Assembly: GCF_006864135.1 (NCBI RefSeq)
Contig: NZ_SADV01000008.1
Location: 151,683 to 215,682, forward strand
Source: Lysinibacillus sphaericus
GTDB lineage: Bacteria > Bacillota > Bacilli > Bacillales_A > Planococcaceae
Direction: 5' to 3'
DNA: 64,000 nucleotides
Part shown: one piece after another, positions 55,948-64,000 of the stretch
How positions within the stretch are numbered: the first letter of the stretch is position 1
Layout: every line of letters begins with the position of its first letter
Notes under the pieces: generated by a model
Databases searched by the model: none
What the model saw: only the letters and a program-made list of their open reading frames with translations
Told to the model about the DNA's origin: nothing
Program-made: the position numbers and the translations under genes

Positions 55948-56820
55948 TTATTTGTTTTTTCTGCCATATAGCCATAATGAGATAAGCGTAAAAACAATAA
56001 TAGAAGCAATAATATAAATTACACTATGCATAGGGGAAAAAATCATATCGTTCCATTCATAATGGACACCAAATTGAATTTCATAAGTATTTCCTGCTTC
56101 AGGTGCTCCTTCAAAAACTTTATCAAGGGAATCACGCATCAAAGCTTCTCTAAACAAAACTGTTGTATGACTAATCGGGAATACCATGATTATTTTTTGT
56201 ACAAAATCAGGTACTGCGCCAAGTGGCACATACACTCCGCATAAAAAACCAATAGCGGTACCTACGACTGTATTTAAAGTTGAAAAAGCATTTTGTGTTG
56301 AGACTAACAGAGTAAGAAATAGGTTAAAAACACTGCTTAGTGTAACCGCAAGTACAATAATCCCAATGAGTTGAACTATTTTTTCAAACGTAAACCAGGA
56401 TCCGCCCATGAACACAATAAATAATTGACATGCAATTAACCCAATAAGCGATAAAACAAAGCCAATAAGCAAGGAATTGATAACATAGCTTAATTGAATT
56501 TTTGCACGTGCATTAGGAGTTGTTAAAAAATCAGCCATTACTTTTGTCTCTAAGTCCTTTATATAAATACCTAGAGCTGCTAACGTCGTAGTTACAGCAA
56601 TAATGGAGAGTAAGCCTGCAACCATCCATTCATTCACCATAGTTTTCAATTGATCCGATGCTGGTACTAATTGTTCAATAGCATCTACTTGTGTTTTTTG
56701 AATAAAAATCGCATACAGCATGATAACAATAATCACTGATAAGATTGAAAAAAATACAAGCATACGATCACGTCGAAATACTTTATTATGCCTATTAACC
56801 AAATTCAACATTGTGTTCAT
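55948..56820 (-). CDS. ABC-2 type transporter permease
   Basis: 290 residues with six membrane segments (about 20-40, 65-90, 120-145, 155-180, 185-210, 262-282), typical of ABC-2 export permeases. It begins inside the ATGA overlap with the ATPase gene. The exported compound is unknown. Confidence 0.9.
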   Translation of the reverse strand: MNTMLNLVNRHNKVFRRDRMLVFFSILSVIIVIMLYAIFIQKTQVDAIEQLVPASDQLKTMVNEWMVAGLLSIIAVTTTLAALGIYIKDLETKVMADFLTTPNARAKIQLSYVINSLLIGFVLSLIGLIACQLFIVFMGGSWFTFEKIVQLIGIIVLAVTLSSVFNLFLTLLVSTQNAFSTLNTVVGTAIGFLCGVYVPLGAVPDFVQKIIMVFPISHTTVLFREALMRDSLDKVFEGAPEAGNTYEIQFGVHYEWNDMIFSPMHSVIYIIASIIVFTLISLWLYGRKNK

Positions 56821-57737
56821 GTTAATGGCACCTCCTCATTGATACGAATAAATACATCGTCCATCGAACCTTTCTTTACTTCAAATGAGCTGATAAAAGT
56901 CTGAAGTTCCTTTAAAATATCAAGTGCATGAATGGTAGATTGAACACGCACGCGATACTCGCCATTTTTCTCATCAAAATTAAGATTGTTTTGCGTTAGT
57001 AATGATGAACCATCTACACCGTTATTAAAAAAGACAAATAATTCATCATATGTATATTGCTCTTTTAATGTATTTGGTGTACCTTTAGACACGATTTTTC
57101 CTTCCTTCATTACTACTATTTCATCTGCTACAGCAGCTTCTTCCATATAATGAGTAGTCAAAAAAATTGTCATATTCGTTTCTTCTTGTAGCTTTTTAAT
57201 TGCATCCCAAACAAAGACGCGTGTTTGTGGATCAAGGCCTGTTGTGGGTTCATCTAAAAATAAAATAGTTGGTTTATGAATAATTGCTCTTGCAATATCT
57301 GCACGTCGCTTTTGACCGCCAGATAATGTCCCATATTTTTTCTTCGCAATATCTTCTAAATGTAAATAGCGATTCACAAATCCCCAGTTTTCTTGTAATT
57401 CTTTTTTTGTCAAGTTATATATGTTACCTCGATGTAAGATATTTTCTTTCACTGTTAGACGTGTGTCCAAAATGCTTTGCTGAAAAACAACGCCAATTGC
57501 TTTTCGAATTAAATAATTATTTGTTCGACTACCTAGAGTCACACCATTAATTTTTACATATCCTAAAGTTTTTTCCAACAATCTACACAACATTTCAATA
57601 GATGTAGATTTTCCAGCACCATTTGTCCCTAAAAATGCAAATAATGCACCCTTCTTTACCTCAAACGAAATTCCCTTCACGGCTTCATGTGAACCGTATT
57701 TCTTACTTAAATTTTTCACGTCAATTACTAATTCCAT
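56817..57737 (-). CDS. ABC transporter ATP-binding protein
   Basis: A 306-residue ATPase with Walker A FLGTNGAGKSTSIEML, Q-loop GVVFQQSILD, signature LSGGQKRR, Walker B ILFLDEPTTGLD and the H-loop TTHYMEE. The C-terminal extension of about 80 residues resembles DrrA/NatA-type drug or antibiotic exporters. It follows the DUF3021 gene by four bases and overlaps the permease. Confidence 0.94.
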   Translation of the reverse strand: MELVIDVKNLSKKYGSHEAVKGISFEVKKGALFAFLGTNGAGKSTSIEMLCRLLEKTLGYVKINGVTLGSRTNNYLIRKAIGVVFQQSILDTRLTVKENILHRGNIYNLTKKELQENWGFVNRYLHLEDIAKKKYGTLSGGQKRRADIARAIIHKPTILFLDEPTTGLDPQTRVFVWDAIKKLQEETNMTIFLTTHYMEEAAVADEIVVMKEGKIVSKGTPNTLKEQYTYDELFVFFNNGVDGSSLLTQNNLNFDEKNGEYRVRVQSTIHALDILKELQTFISSFEVKKGSMDDVFIRINEEVPLT

Positions 57738-57741
57738 TTAA

Positions 57742-58161
57742 CTAACCTCTCTTTCTATTTTGTAATAAGTTATTAATTTCATCTACTTCACGCTTTGTTA
57801 GTAGCCATAATAGAATCCAAATAATGATATAGGCGATGGCTTCAATTAAAAAAACAGGCCAGATGGTATGCCATTTTGATAATTCAAACCAAGAGCCGAC
57901 AAGTCCTGCGACGAAGACACAAATAGTAACAAAACAGAAATGAAGTGTTAATTGGACATTGAAAGACACAATTCCCGTTTCAAATATAAGTGTTGCAATG
58001 CCAATTAAAATACCCATAATTGCTGCAGTCAATAGCTCTCTTAATAGATCTTGACCACTAATTAAACTACCTGGGTTAGCAACACTACCCAGTGTTATTA
58101 TTACATAGGACGTGCTTAATCCAATAAGAAGTCCAATTATCCCATTTTGTAAAATTTTTAT
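57742..58161 (-). CDS. DUF3021-family membrane protein with apparent ATA start
   Basis: A 139-residue protein with four membrane segments, the usual layout of DUF3021 proteins that pair with LytTR regulators. The frame reads MKILQNGIIGLLIGLSTSY if the first codon is ATA at 58161, eight bases after GGAGG and two bases after the LytTR stop. The first ordinary start (TTG 58032) would remove the first membrane segment and has no site, so I favour ATA. A point mutation from ATG would explain it. Confidence 0.8.
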   Translation of the reverse strand: MKILQNGIIGLLIGLSTSYVIITLGSVANPGSLISGQDLLRELLTAAIMGILIGIATLIFETGIVSFNVQLTLHFCFVTICVFVAGLVGSWFELSKWHTIWPVFLIEAIAYIIIWILLWLLTKREVDEINNLLQNRKRG

Positions 58162-58163
58162 TG

Positions 58164-58610
58164 TTAATTCCTCCCAATACCGAGTGCTTGTTTTAGTTTC
58201 TTTAAATAATTTCGACTCACAACAACGGAAATCTCATTTTCTAAAAATAGTTGTGTTGATCCAAGTGGCCCTAATTGTATAGAGGTAATTTTGGAAATAT
58301 TAACAAGAGTTGATTTATTGACACGCACAAATTTGTCGCCAAGTAATTGTTCCAATTCATAAATTCTCCGCTTTGAGTCAAATTCTTCTTCTTCAGTTTG
58401 AAAAAAAACTTTTATACCTTCTGCATAGATACAGTGAATATCATTTGTTTTTAACATGTGAATTTCATTATCCCTATACCCATCAATGACATTAACTTCA
58501 TTCTTTTTTAATTGTTTCATCAACTGTTCAATTTCAGCGTTATATTCATTTGCATAAATGTGTACTTCTATTTCATCATATTGCTTTTCGATATTTATCT
58601 TTATTTTCAT
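58164..58610 (-). CDS. LytTR-family DNA-binding regulator
   Basis: 148 residues: an N-terminal region with no receiver domain, then a LytTR domain (about 50-145) with the family pattern KTNDIHCIYAEGIKVFF, RRIYELEQLLGDKFVRVNKS, LVNISKITSI and VVSRNYLKKLKQALG. Such stand-alone LytTR proteins control the ABC operon they precede, often together with DUF3021. It is the first gene of the four-gene operon. Confidence 0.92.
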   Translation of the reverse strand: MKIKINIEKQYDEIEVHIYANEYNAEIEQLMKQLKKNEVNVIDGYRDNEIHMLKTNDIHCIYAEGIKVFFQTEEEEFDSKRRIYELEQLLGDKFVRVNKSTLVNISKITSIQLGPLGSTQLFLENEISVVVSRNYLKKLKQALGIGRN

Positions 58611-58837
58611 CTAGACCTCCATGCCACTATAAATAATAATACCACCTAATTTTCCATAAAATTAAAAATCTAAATGAAATGTATTAAATTAACTACAAGG
58701 TGTTTATTTTCTTTAATAAGTTGCATATTTAAGTTTTTGCCTCTTAGACACATCAAGCACTTAACACTTCGAATTGGTGGAATTCCAGTCCAAATTTATT
58801 CAACAAATCCTTTTCATGCATCTAAATAGAAGAAAAA

Positions 58838-58868
58838 ACGTTTCAAAAACATTGAGCTTTTGAAACGT
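58838..58868 (-). terminator. Terminator of the 2TM-domain gene
   Basis: ACGTTTCAAAA (58838-58848) and TTTTGAAACGT (58858-58868), followed on the minus strand by TTTTTTCTTCT. The rest of the gap 58611-58906 shows no gene and should hold the LytTR operon promoter. Confidence 0.9.
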
Positions 58869-58906
58869 CTCAGGTAAATCGAAATTATTTATTATTAAAG
58901 TTGAAT

Positions 58907-59188
58907 TTATTTTTTATTCATATATTTTTCTAACTGCTTCTTCTCCCATTCTTTCCCCAAAAACGTGCCACTACTAAATACTGAAATACCATGTGCTACA
59001 ATTCCGATTCCCCACCCTAGTAAAGTATAAATAAACCATAAGCTTCCCGGTGAAGAGAATAAGTTAATAATTATCAATCCTAAATTAACAATTATATATA
59101 CAAATAAGTGGATATAAAAACTCTTCAATGCTCGAACCCTCTTTATCGAACGTTCATATGTATACACATTTTCGAAGCTCTTTAACAT
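58907..59188 (-). CDS. 2TM-domain protein
   Basis: 93 residues beginning MLKSFENVYTYERSIKRVRA, with two membrane segments (about 22-44 and 52-74) and a basic C-terminus. The layout and the YER..KRV...K.FY.H start fit the 2TM domain (PF13239), seen alone or on LytTR regulators. The start could also be GTG 59218, five bases after the thioesterase stop. Confidence 0.7.
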   Translation of the reverse strand: MLKSFENVYTYERSIKRVRALKSFYIHLFVYIIVNLGLIIINLFSSPGSLWFIYTLLGWGIGIVAHGISVFSSGTFLGKEWEKKQLEKYMNKK

Positions 59189-59222
59189 CCTGTTAACAGG
59201 GATTATCCATTTATACACGACT

Positions 59223-59990
59223 TTATATGGTACGTATATATTTATATATCTCAGAAAGAAGACGATCCTGCGAGCTATTTAAAAAGAAATGATTTCCTGG
59301 TAACAAAAACATTTGAAAGGATGAATTTGTAATTTTTTCCCACTCCAAAATACTCTCTTCACTCACTTCTTTATCTCGTGTTCCGCCAAACGCAATGATA
59401 GGAATTTTCAGAGACGGCCCTCGTTCATAAACATAGCACTCACATATTTCTAAATCAGCTTTTATCATAGGTAAAGAGAGTTGAACAAGTTCTTGCTCCT
59501 CAAAGAACCAATCTGGTGTTCCATTTAGACTCTTCACCCTTTCTAAAAGTTCATTATCTGGTAGAGTATGATAAAAAGTTGAAGATTTCCGTGGTAAATG
59601 TGGTGCTCTGTGAGCAGAGACAAATAAACAAACTGGACGAACACCATGACGCTTCTCCAAATGACGGGTGAACTCAAAGGCTATTAATGCGCCCATACTA
59701 TGTCCAAAAAATACAAAAGGAACATCATCTATAAACGACAAAAATGCTTCTTGGAGTGCATCTAAAAGATTCGGAAGATTAGAAATTGGCTTCTCGAGCA
59801 ATCGATTCCCTCTACCAGGTAATTGAATACAGCATACCTCAACATCTTCAGGTAAATAGTCACCCCAATCTTTATATGTTAGGGCATTCCCCCCAGCGAA
59901 AGGGAAGCAAAAAAGGCGTAGACGTGGTGCCTTTATAGCTTTAAAAGTAACGATCCATGGATTGTACTTAATGAGAGTTAACTGATTCAT
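59223..59990 (-). CDS. Type II thioesterase of an NRPS cluster
   Basis: A 255-residue alpha/beta hydrolase of the SrfAD/GrsT type, which frees carrier domains blocked by wrong acyl groups. It shows RLFCFPFAGGNALTY, the nucleophile FFGHSMGALIAFE near residue 95 and the His of LLPGNHFFL. ATG 59990 after AAGGGA overlaps the end of the carrier-domain sequence by 23 bases. The gene looks intact although the NRPS next to it is broken. Confidence 0.9.
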   Translation of the reverse strand: MNQLTLIKYNPWIVTFKAIKAPRLRLFCFPFAGGNALTYKDWGDYLPEDVEVCCIQLPGRGNRLLEKPISNLPNLLDALQEAFLSFIDDVPFVFFGHSMGALIAFEFTRHLEKRHGVRPVCLFVSAHRAPHLPRKSSTFYHTLPDNELLERVKSLNGTPDWFFEEQELVQLSLPMIKADLEICECYVYERGPSLKIPIIAFGGTRDKEVSEESILEWEKITNSSFQMFLLPGNHFFLNSSQDRLLSEIYKYIRTI

Positions 59991-61657
59991 TTTTAACATT
60001 CCCTTCAAACGACCTTGCTTTAACCGAATTGTTTTCTATTTCCAATTGCTCTTCAATATAAGTGGCCATCTCTTCAATTGTACTGGTTTGTAATAACGCC
60101 CTTAAAGGGAAATTGATTTGATAAGTTTCTCGGATTTCCTCAATCATTTTCATTGATTGTAAAGAATCTCCTCCAAGTTCATAAAAGCTATCATGTACGC
60201 CTATTTTATCCAATGCAAGCAAACTAGACCATATTTCGGCTATTTTTTTTCTACTACAGTCCGAGGTTTTTCGTAACAATTAATTGTTAAGCTCTCTACA
60301 TCTACATTTCTTATTAGAAGTTGACGATCTACTTTCATATTTGAAGTTAAAGGGAAATTATCAACTTTTATATAATTTTTTGGAATCATATATTCGGGTA
60401 ATTTTTGAATAAGAAATGTTCGTAAATTTCTACTCTCGACAGTTTCTCCATGGGCCTGTATATAAAAAGCCAAAAGTCTTTTGTTGTTCCTTCGTCAGCC
60501 ACAGTAACAACTACATCTTTTATCGCAGGATGTTGAAGTAACATATATTCAATTTCACCTATTTCAATACGATATCCATTAATTTTTATTTGAAAGTCTT
60601 CTCTACCTATAAATTCAATGTTGCCGTCTGGTAAATACCTACCCAAATCTCCTGTTCGGTATAAACGTTCTTTCGTCTTAGGATGATAGATAAAATTCTC
60701 ATTTGTTCGGACCTGGTCTTTCCAATATCCAGTAGACAATCCTATACCACCTATATAAATTTGTCCTGTACCCCAATCAGGGCAAGGTTCTAGTGACTCA
60801 TTTAAGACAAGCATTTTTTGTTTAGAAAGCGCTTTTCCGTAAGGTACACTTTTACTACTAGCTTGCAAATTTTCAATAGGGTAGAAAATAGACCAAATAG
60901 AAGCCTCAGTTGCACCTCCTAAACTTATAATTAATTCTGTAGATGAATACGAACGAATAAGTTCTGGCAACGAAACGGCTATCCAATCCCCGCTCAGCAT
61001 AACTAGTCTAAGATTGTCAGCATATCCATTTTTCTGCGATAAATGATTCATAAACATCTCCATTAAAGCAGGGACTGAATTCCACACTGTAACTTTCTCA
61101 ATGCTCAAAAGCCATTCCAAATGCTTTGGATTAAACCCGGCATCTGCATCAGGTATGACAATACTAGCACCTGCGGCAAGACTTCCGAATATATCATAGA
61201 CTGATAGGTCAAAATGTAAGGCTGAAAGTGCAATCACACGATCTTTCTCCGTTACATTAAACTTGCTGTTTATATCAATAATGGTATTTACTGCACCAGA
61301 ATGAGTAATCATCACTCCTTTTGGATCACCTGTGGAGCCAGAAGTAAATATTACATAGGCTAAATCATCAGGACTTTGAACGAATGGCAACGGTTCGTCA
61401 GACCAATCTGACAAAAATTGCTCATTTACTTCGTAAATAGATATCTCTTCTGGTAATTCTATTTGAGATTTCATTCCTGATTGGGTAAGAATAATTTTTA
61501 CACCTGTAGAACGCAGTAGATATAGAATACGTTCATTCGGAAGTGCCGGATCAATAGGTACGTATGCTGAACCAGATTGTAAAATACCAAGTACACCGAC
61601 AACTTGTTCCCACCCTTTTTCCATAAAGATAGCTACTAATTGATTAGGTTGAGTTCC
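59968..61657 (-). pseudogene. NRPS module remnant: cysteine-type adenylation domain plus carrier domain
   Basis: From 61657 the minus strand codes QPNQLVAIFMEKGWEQVVGV, so the first adenylation motifs are missing. Then follow IFTSGSTGDPKG (A3), HFDLSVYDIFG (A4), LGGATEASIW (A5), YRTGDLGRYLPDG (A7) and NMKVDR (A10), then the carrier site LGGDSLQS. Frame changes occur in an A-run near 60475-60485 and another at 60243-60250, each explained by one lost A. Pocket residues read D-L-Y-N-L-S-L-I-W plus the A10 Lys, the known cysteine code of thiazoline-forming modules. The condensation domain is gone. Homopolymer sequencing errors could explain the two shifts, but not the missing start. Confidence 0.85.
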
Positions 61658-61836
61658 TTATTAAACCTATTGGGGAAGATCTTTCTTTCCCTTTAACATC
61701 AATTTCTTTTGAGATTTATGAAAACGATATTATATTTACTAATGAAATTAACGATAAATACAGATTATCTGCTTGTAATGAAAATGCTTTACTCCCTAAA
61801 AAAATTTGGATATGGAGTTTTCATAAATTATATTAA
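61648..61836 (+). pseudogene. Orphan C-terminal gene fragment facing the NRPS remnant
   Basis: A plus-strand frame without a start reads VEFLIKPIGEDLSFPLTSIS and ends WIWSFHKLY. Its composition is protein-like, but it opens directly after a TAG in the NRPS sequence and overlaps it by about ten bases. It is probably the end of an unrelated gene joined here by rearrangement. Family unknown. Confidence 0.4.
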
Positions 61837-61941
61837 TCTTTTAATTTAAAAAACCTCTTCTTTTTGTAGCTTTTGAGAAGCGTCTGATAGCGTCGTACCA
61901 GCAGTATAATCGACAGGTTTATAGACAAAAACAAAAAAAGA

Positions 61942-61965
61942 GAGCATAAACATTGATTTATGCTC
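61942..61965 (-). terminator. Terminator-like hairpin in the scrap zone
   Basis: GAGCATAAA (61942-61950) pairs with TTTATGCTC (61957-61965), followed on the minus strand by TCTTTTTTTG. No intact gene precedes it. Another stem lies at about 62128-62173 (AAAAGCACTTCAAATCCTT with AAGGATCTGAAGCGCTTTT). The gap 61837-62305 has no supported gene. Confidence 0.6.
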
Positions 61966-62305
61966 CGCCTATTAAACGATAATTTTATAACTTTTTTTAG
62001 TATGCAGTGATATTTTCTTTCTCCATTTTTTTAAAGTTTCTTTTTTTAGATGATATGATATATTTCTCCATAAAAACTTTTCTCGCTTTTCATTCTCCAT
62101 CCTTTTCTAACTTATTCTCGAAAAAGGAAAAGCACTTCAAATCCTTGATAACAAAGGATCTGAAGCGCTTTTCAGTTGATTCAAACTTATTCTATCTGAA
62201 CCTATAGACGTCCCAGGAGGACATACCACAACGCTGGTTAATAACTATAATGTTTACCTTGATTTTAAGACCATCCATCACGGTTGAACAATAAAACAGT
62301 CTATT

Positions 62306-62536
62306 TCACCATTTTATTTCTGAATATATTTCCGAGATTTTCTTGCCTTCTATTGTTCCCTTTTCAAGGAGTTCTTCATATCCATTAAATTCTTGAGAAT
62401 ATTGATCTTTAGATCTTGTTAGATAGGATTTACCAGGATTATGACTTATCCAATAATCATCATCTTTATAACTAAAATTCAGTTCATCATTCATTGCGAG
62501 ATGGCTTATGAATTCTAAGTATTCATTTTCTGTCAT
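62306..62536 (-). CDS. Putative immunity protein
   Basis: A 76-residue acidic, aromatic-rich protein (MTENEYLEFISHLAMNDELN, DDDYWISHNPGKSY) placed 16 bases after the end of a toxin domain, with AAGGAGG ahead of its ATG. Size, acidity and position are those of immunity proteins for polymorphic toxins. It is named by context only; no immunity family is recognised. Confidence 0.55.
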   Translation of the reverse strand: MTENEYLEFISHLAMNDELNFSYKDDDYWISHNPGKSYLTRSKDQYSQEFNGYEELLEKGTIEGKKISEIYSEIKW

Positions 62537-62551
62537 ATATTTACCTCCTTT

Positions 62552-62997
62552 TTAATACGCAGGGCCTCCGTTATAACCATTCCAGTCATGTCTATGGGGT
62601 ACTTTTGGATGTTGCTTTGGATTGCCATGATCTGTATAGTCAATATCCATGTCAGCATTCCCATTTTTATCATAATATCTTCTTTGCTCAACTTTTCCGT
62701 TCCAAGCGCCATTTGCAGTTCTGTCACGACTAGTAAGAGGAATTCCAGTCATAGGTAATTTATTTTTATTACTATCTACTGTGTGACAATCTGTTTTAGT
62801 CCATTTTTTTTTATGTTCATTATAAGTTCTTTCAGCAAAATAAGCTTCTATGTATTATAAATCCATGTACCTGCTTTGATTACTGCACCACCTACTAAAA
62901 TGTCTCCAGCAGTAGTAATTACAATTTCCCCAATACCTGGGATCCACCATGTACCTGCAATAGCGCTAGTTATTGCGAATGTAGATATTGGACTCTT
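62552..62997 (-). pseudogene. Polymorphic toxin C-terminal remnant
   Basis: The minus strand reads SPISTFAITSAIAGTWWIPG and then IGEIVITTAGDILVGGAVIK, a hydrophobic pre-toxin segment, to a stop at about 62850. One base later in phase it resumes IEAYFAERTYNEHKKKW and ends with a toxin domain holding RRYYDKNGNADMDIDYTDHG and HPKVPHRHDW. The His/Asp-rich DxD..DHGN...H..PHxH end is seen in secreted toxins of LXG or RHS type; nuclease activity is inference. The delivery part is missing and the frame is shifted. Confidence 0.65.
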
Positions 62998-63062
62998 TTA
63001 CGCAAATGTAATTTAAAAGTTAATTCATAATTTTTCAGAACTTATATCACAAAAGCATTTTC

Positions 63063-63172
63063 TTATTCTCCACCACTTGTAGATTGTGTACGATCATCAC
63101 GTTCATTTAGCCATTTATAAAATGGCACTGGGCGTTCTCTATTCTCTAAACGATGGCACGCTCTGATTCTGT
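63063..63172 (-). pseudogene. Short orphan C-terminal fragment
   Basis: The minus strand reads ACHRLENRERPVPFYKWLNE followed by RDDRTQSTSGGE and a stop. It has no start in phase and abuts the FxLYD fragment on the other strand at about 63175. Likely the end of a lost gene; family unknown. Confidence 0.3.
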
Positions 63173-63175
63173 TAG

Positions 63176-63496
63176 GTTTATTTCAGTTTCAATAAAACCG
63201 AACAGGATCTTAACGTTTTAGAAGTTAGTGGTACAAAAGGTATCGCAGGAGATTTCGGATACAAGGTAACTGGTGTTGTCAAGAATATTACTAAAGAACA
63301 ACAAGATGATGTACGTTTAGCTGCGGCTCTATTTGATGCAAACGGAAATTTATTAGGAGCGTTAAAAGGTAGTGTTGATGTAGGAATCGCACCTGGTAGT
63401 GAAGCTGGTTTCGAATTAAGTTATCCTGATGTACCATCAGAGGTTATAAAAAATATTTCTACAATTGAAGTGAAATCTTATGGTTGGAGTTTTTAA
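63176..63496 (+). pseudogene. C-terminal fragment of an FxLYD-domain protein
   Basis: The frame opens after a TAG without a start and reads EQDLNVLEVSGTKGIAGDFG, VTGVVKNITKEQQDDVRLAA, ALFDANGNLLG and SFELSYPDV-like FELSYPDVPSEVI to KSYGWSF. The G.V.N......V......D..G..L pattern is that of the FxLYD domain of cell-surface lipoproteins. The signal peptide and first part are missing. A hairpin with T-run (63524-63550) follows. Confidence 0.6.
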
Positions 63497-63523
63497 TATA
63501 TATTCATAAGCAATAAAAATATT

Positions 63524-63550
63524 AGTCACTCAAATGAGTGGCTTTTTATT
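63524..63550 (+). terminator. Terminator after the FxLYD fragment
   Basis: AGTCACTCA (63524-63532) and TGAGTGGCT (63535-63543) followed by TTTTATTATT. One G-T pair in the stem. Confidence 0.75.
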
Positions 63551-63562
63551 ATTGATGATTTG

Positions 63563-64000
63563 TCAAATTAAGTGCAACAATTGCTCATTAAAAGCCTCGT
63601 TTGCAGTCTTCCAACCAAGACATTTTCTTGGTCGGTTGTTGATATAGTTTAATGATTCTGTTAGTTCTTCTGGTGATACTTCTTCAAAATTTGTTTTCTT
63701 AGGGAAGAACTCGCGAAGTAATCCATTCCCATTTTCATTACTTCCGCGCTGCCAAGAAGAATAGGCATCCGCAAAATAAACATCAATTTTCAAGTTATTT
63801 TCTAACACTTTATAGCAGCTAAATTCTTTACCTCGGTCTGTTGTGGCTGTTTTTATAGCGCCTTTGGGTAATTTAGTATGAAGTAGACGTACTGCTCTTT
63901 CCATTGATTGAGCTGAGCGATCCGGTATCAAAAAGCCAACATACCACCGTGTCATTCGCTCAATAAATGTTGCTACACAACCTTTTGCTTTCCCACGTCC
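63563..64000 (-). mobile_element. IS30-family transposase, C-terminal part (runs off window)
   Basis: The minus strand codes 145 residues with no start in the window: GRGKAKGCVATFIERMTRWY, LIPDRSAQSMERAV, TTDRGKEFSCY with a catalytic Asp, and GSNENGNGLLREFFPKKTNF with the catalytic Glu, then YINNRPRKCLGWKT. These are the DDE-domain marks of IS30-type transposases, which also lie close to the element's right end. The IS terminus should be within 63540-63565. The element is close to a region of broken genes and may have helped create it. Confidence 0.92.

Noticed and set aside
62007..62207. 66-codon Phe/Lys-rich frame
   Set aside because: Low-complexity AT-rich translation with no ribosome site, and it runs through a terminator-like stem.
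1..64000. CRISPR arrays, rRNA or tRNA genes, prophage
   Set aside because: No regularly spaced short repeats, no rRNA or tRNA-like segments that I could identify, and no phage structural genes. The repeats present are dispersed, not arrayed.

Overview
The window looks like chromosomal DNA of a low-GC, Gram-positive, spore-forming type bacterium, most likely Lysinibacillus or a close relative (inference). The basis is AT-rich DNA, strong GGAGG-type ribosome sites, S-layer-homology (SLH) surface proteins, and a ysoA-tig-clpX-lonA-engB...hemA-hemX-hemC-hemD gene order that matches Bacillus apart from a missing lonB and an inserted surface-protein block.

Layout. 1-3691: haem genes hemD (partial), hemC, hemX and hemA on the minus strand, with a terminator between hemA and hemX. 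4594-10926: three exported proteins (VWA+SLH, SLH, and a beta-rich unknown) sitting between hemA and engB. 11089-19014: yjfB-like, engB, lonA, clpX, tig and ysoA (minus). 19403-27173: two plus-strand soluble proteins, the qoxABCD quinol oxidase operon (QoxA has a His/Met-rich tail) and a lipoprotein. 27231-38076: a mosaic of small metabolic, membrane and regulatory genes with four decayed genes (esterase, SDR, GNAT with an in-frame stop, frameshifted metallophosphoesterase), trmO, a nucleoid protein, a MATE pump and a cold-shock gene. 38853-54693: a molybdenum island: a YvgK-like molybdate-type regulator, modAB, moeB-moeA-mobB-moaE-moaD, moaB-mobA-moaC, DUF2294-fdhD-moaA, then a formate-dehydrogenase-like molybdoenzyme, a DUF1641 protein and Mrp. 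Uptake, cofactor synthesis, sulfuration, Fe-S loading and the enzyme are thus together. 54888-58610: two small proteins and a LytTR-DUF3021-ABC transporter operon. 59223-64000: a scrap zone with a 5'-truncated, twice-frameshifted NRPS module that reads as cysteine-specific, its type II thioesterase, orphan gene ends, a polymorphic-toxin remnant with a putative immunity gene, an FxLYD fragment and an IS30-type transposase running off the window.

Across the window the intergenic gaps hold two families of non-coding repeats. Family A looks like a MITE: the copy at 39837-40028 has 15-bp near-identical terminal inverted repeats and a perfect 8-bp flanking duplication. Family B starts with a TTGGCGTAATTGCGTCCGG-like motif and can end in a long hairpin. 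Shared internal modules are swapped among copies. Other items that stand out are a perfect 30-bp palindrome before modA, a perfect Fur-like box before the DUF2294-fdhD-moaA operon, a promoter-to-terminator transcript of about 215 nt before the formate-dehydrogenase gene, and two genes (moaA, DUF3021) that seem to start on ATT or ATA.
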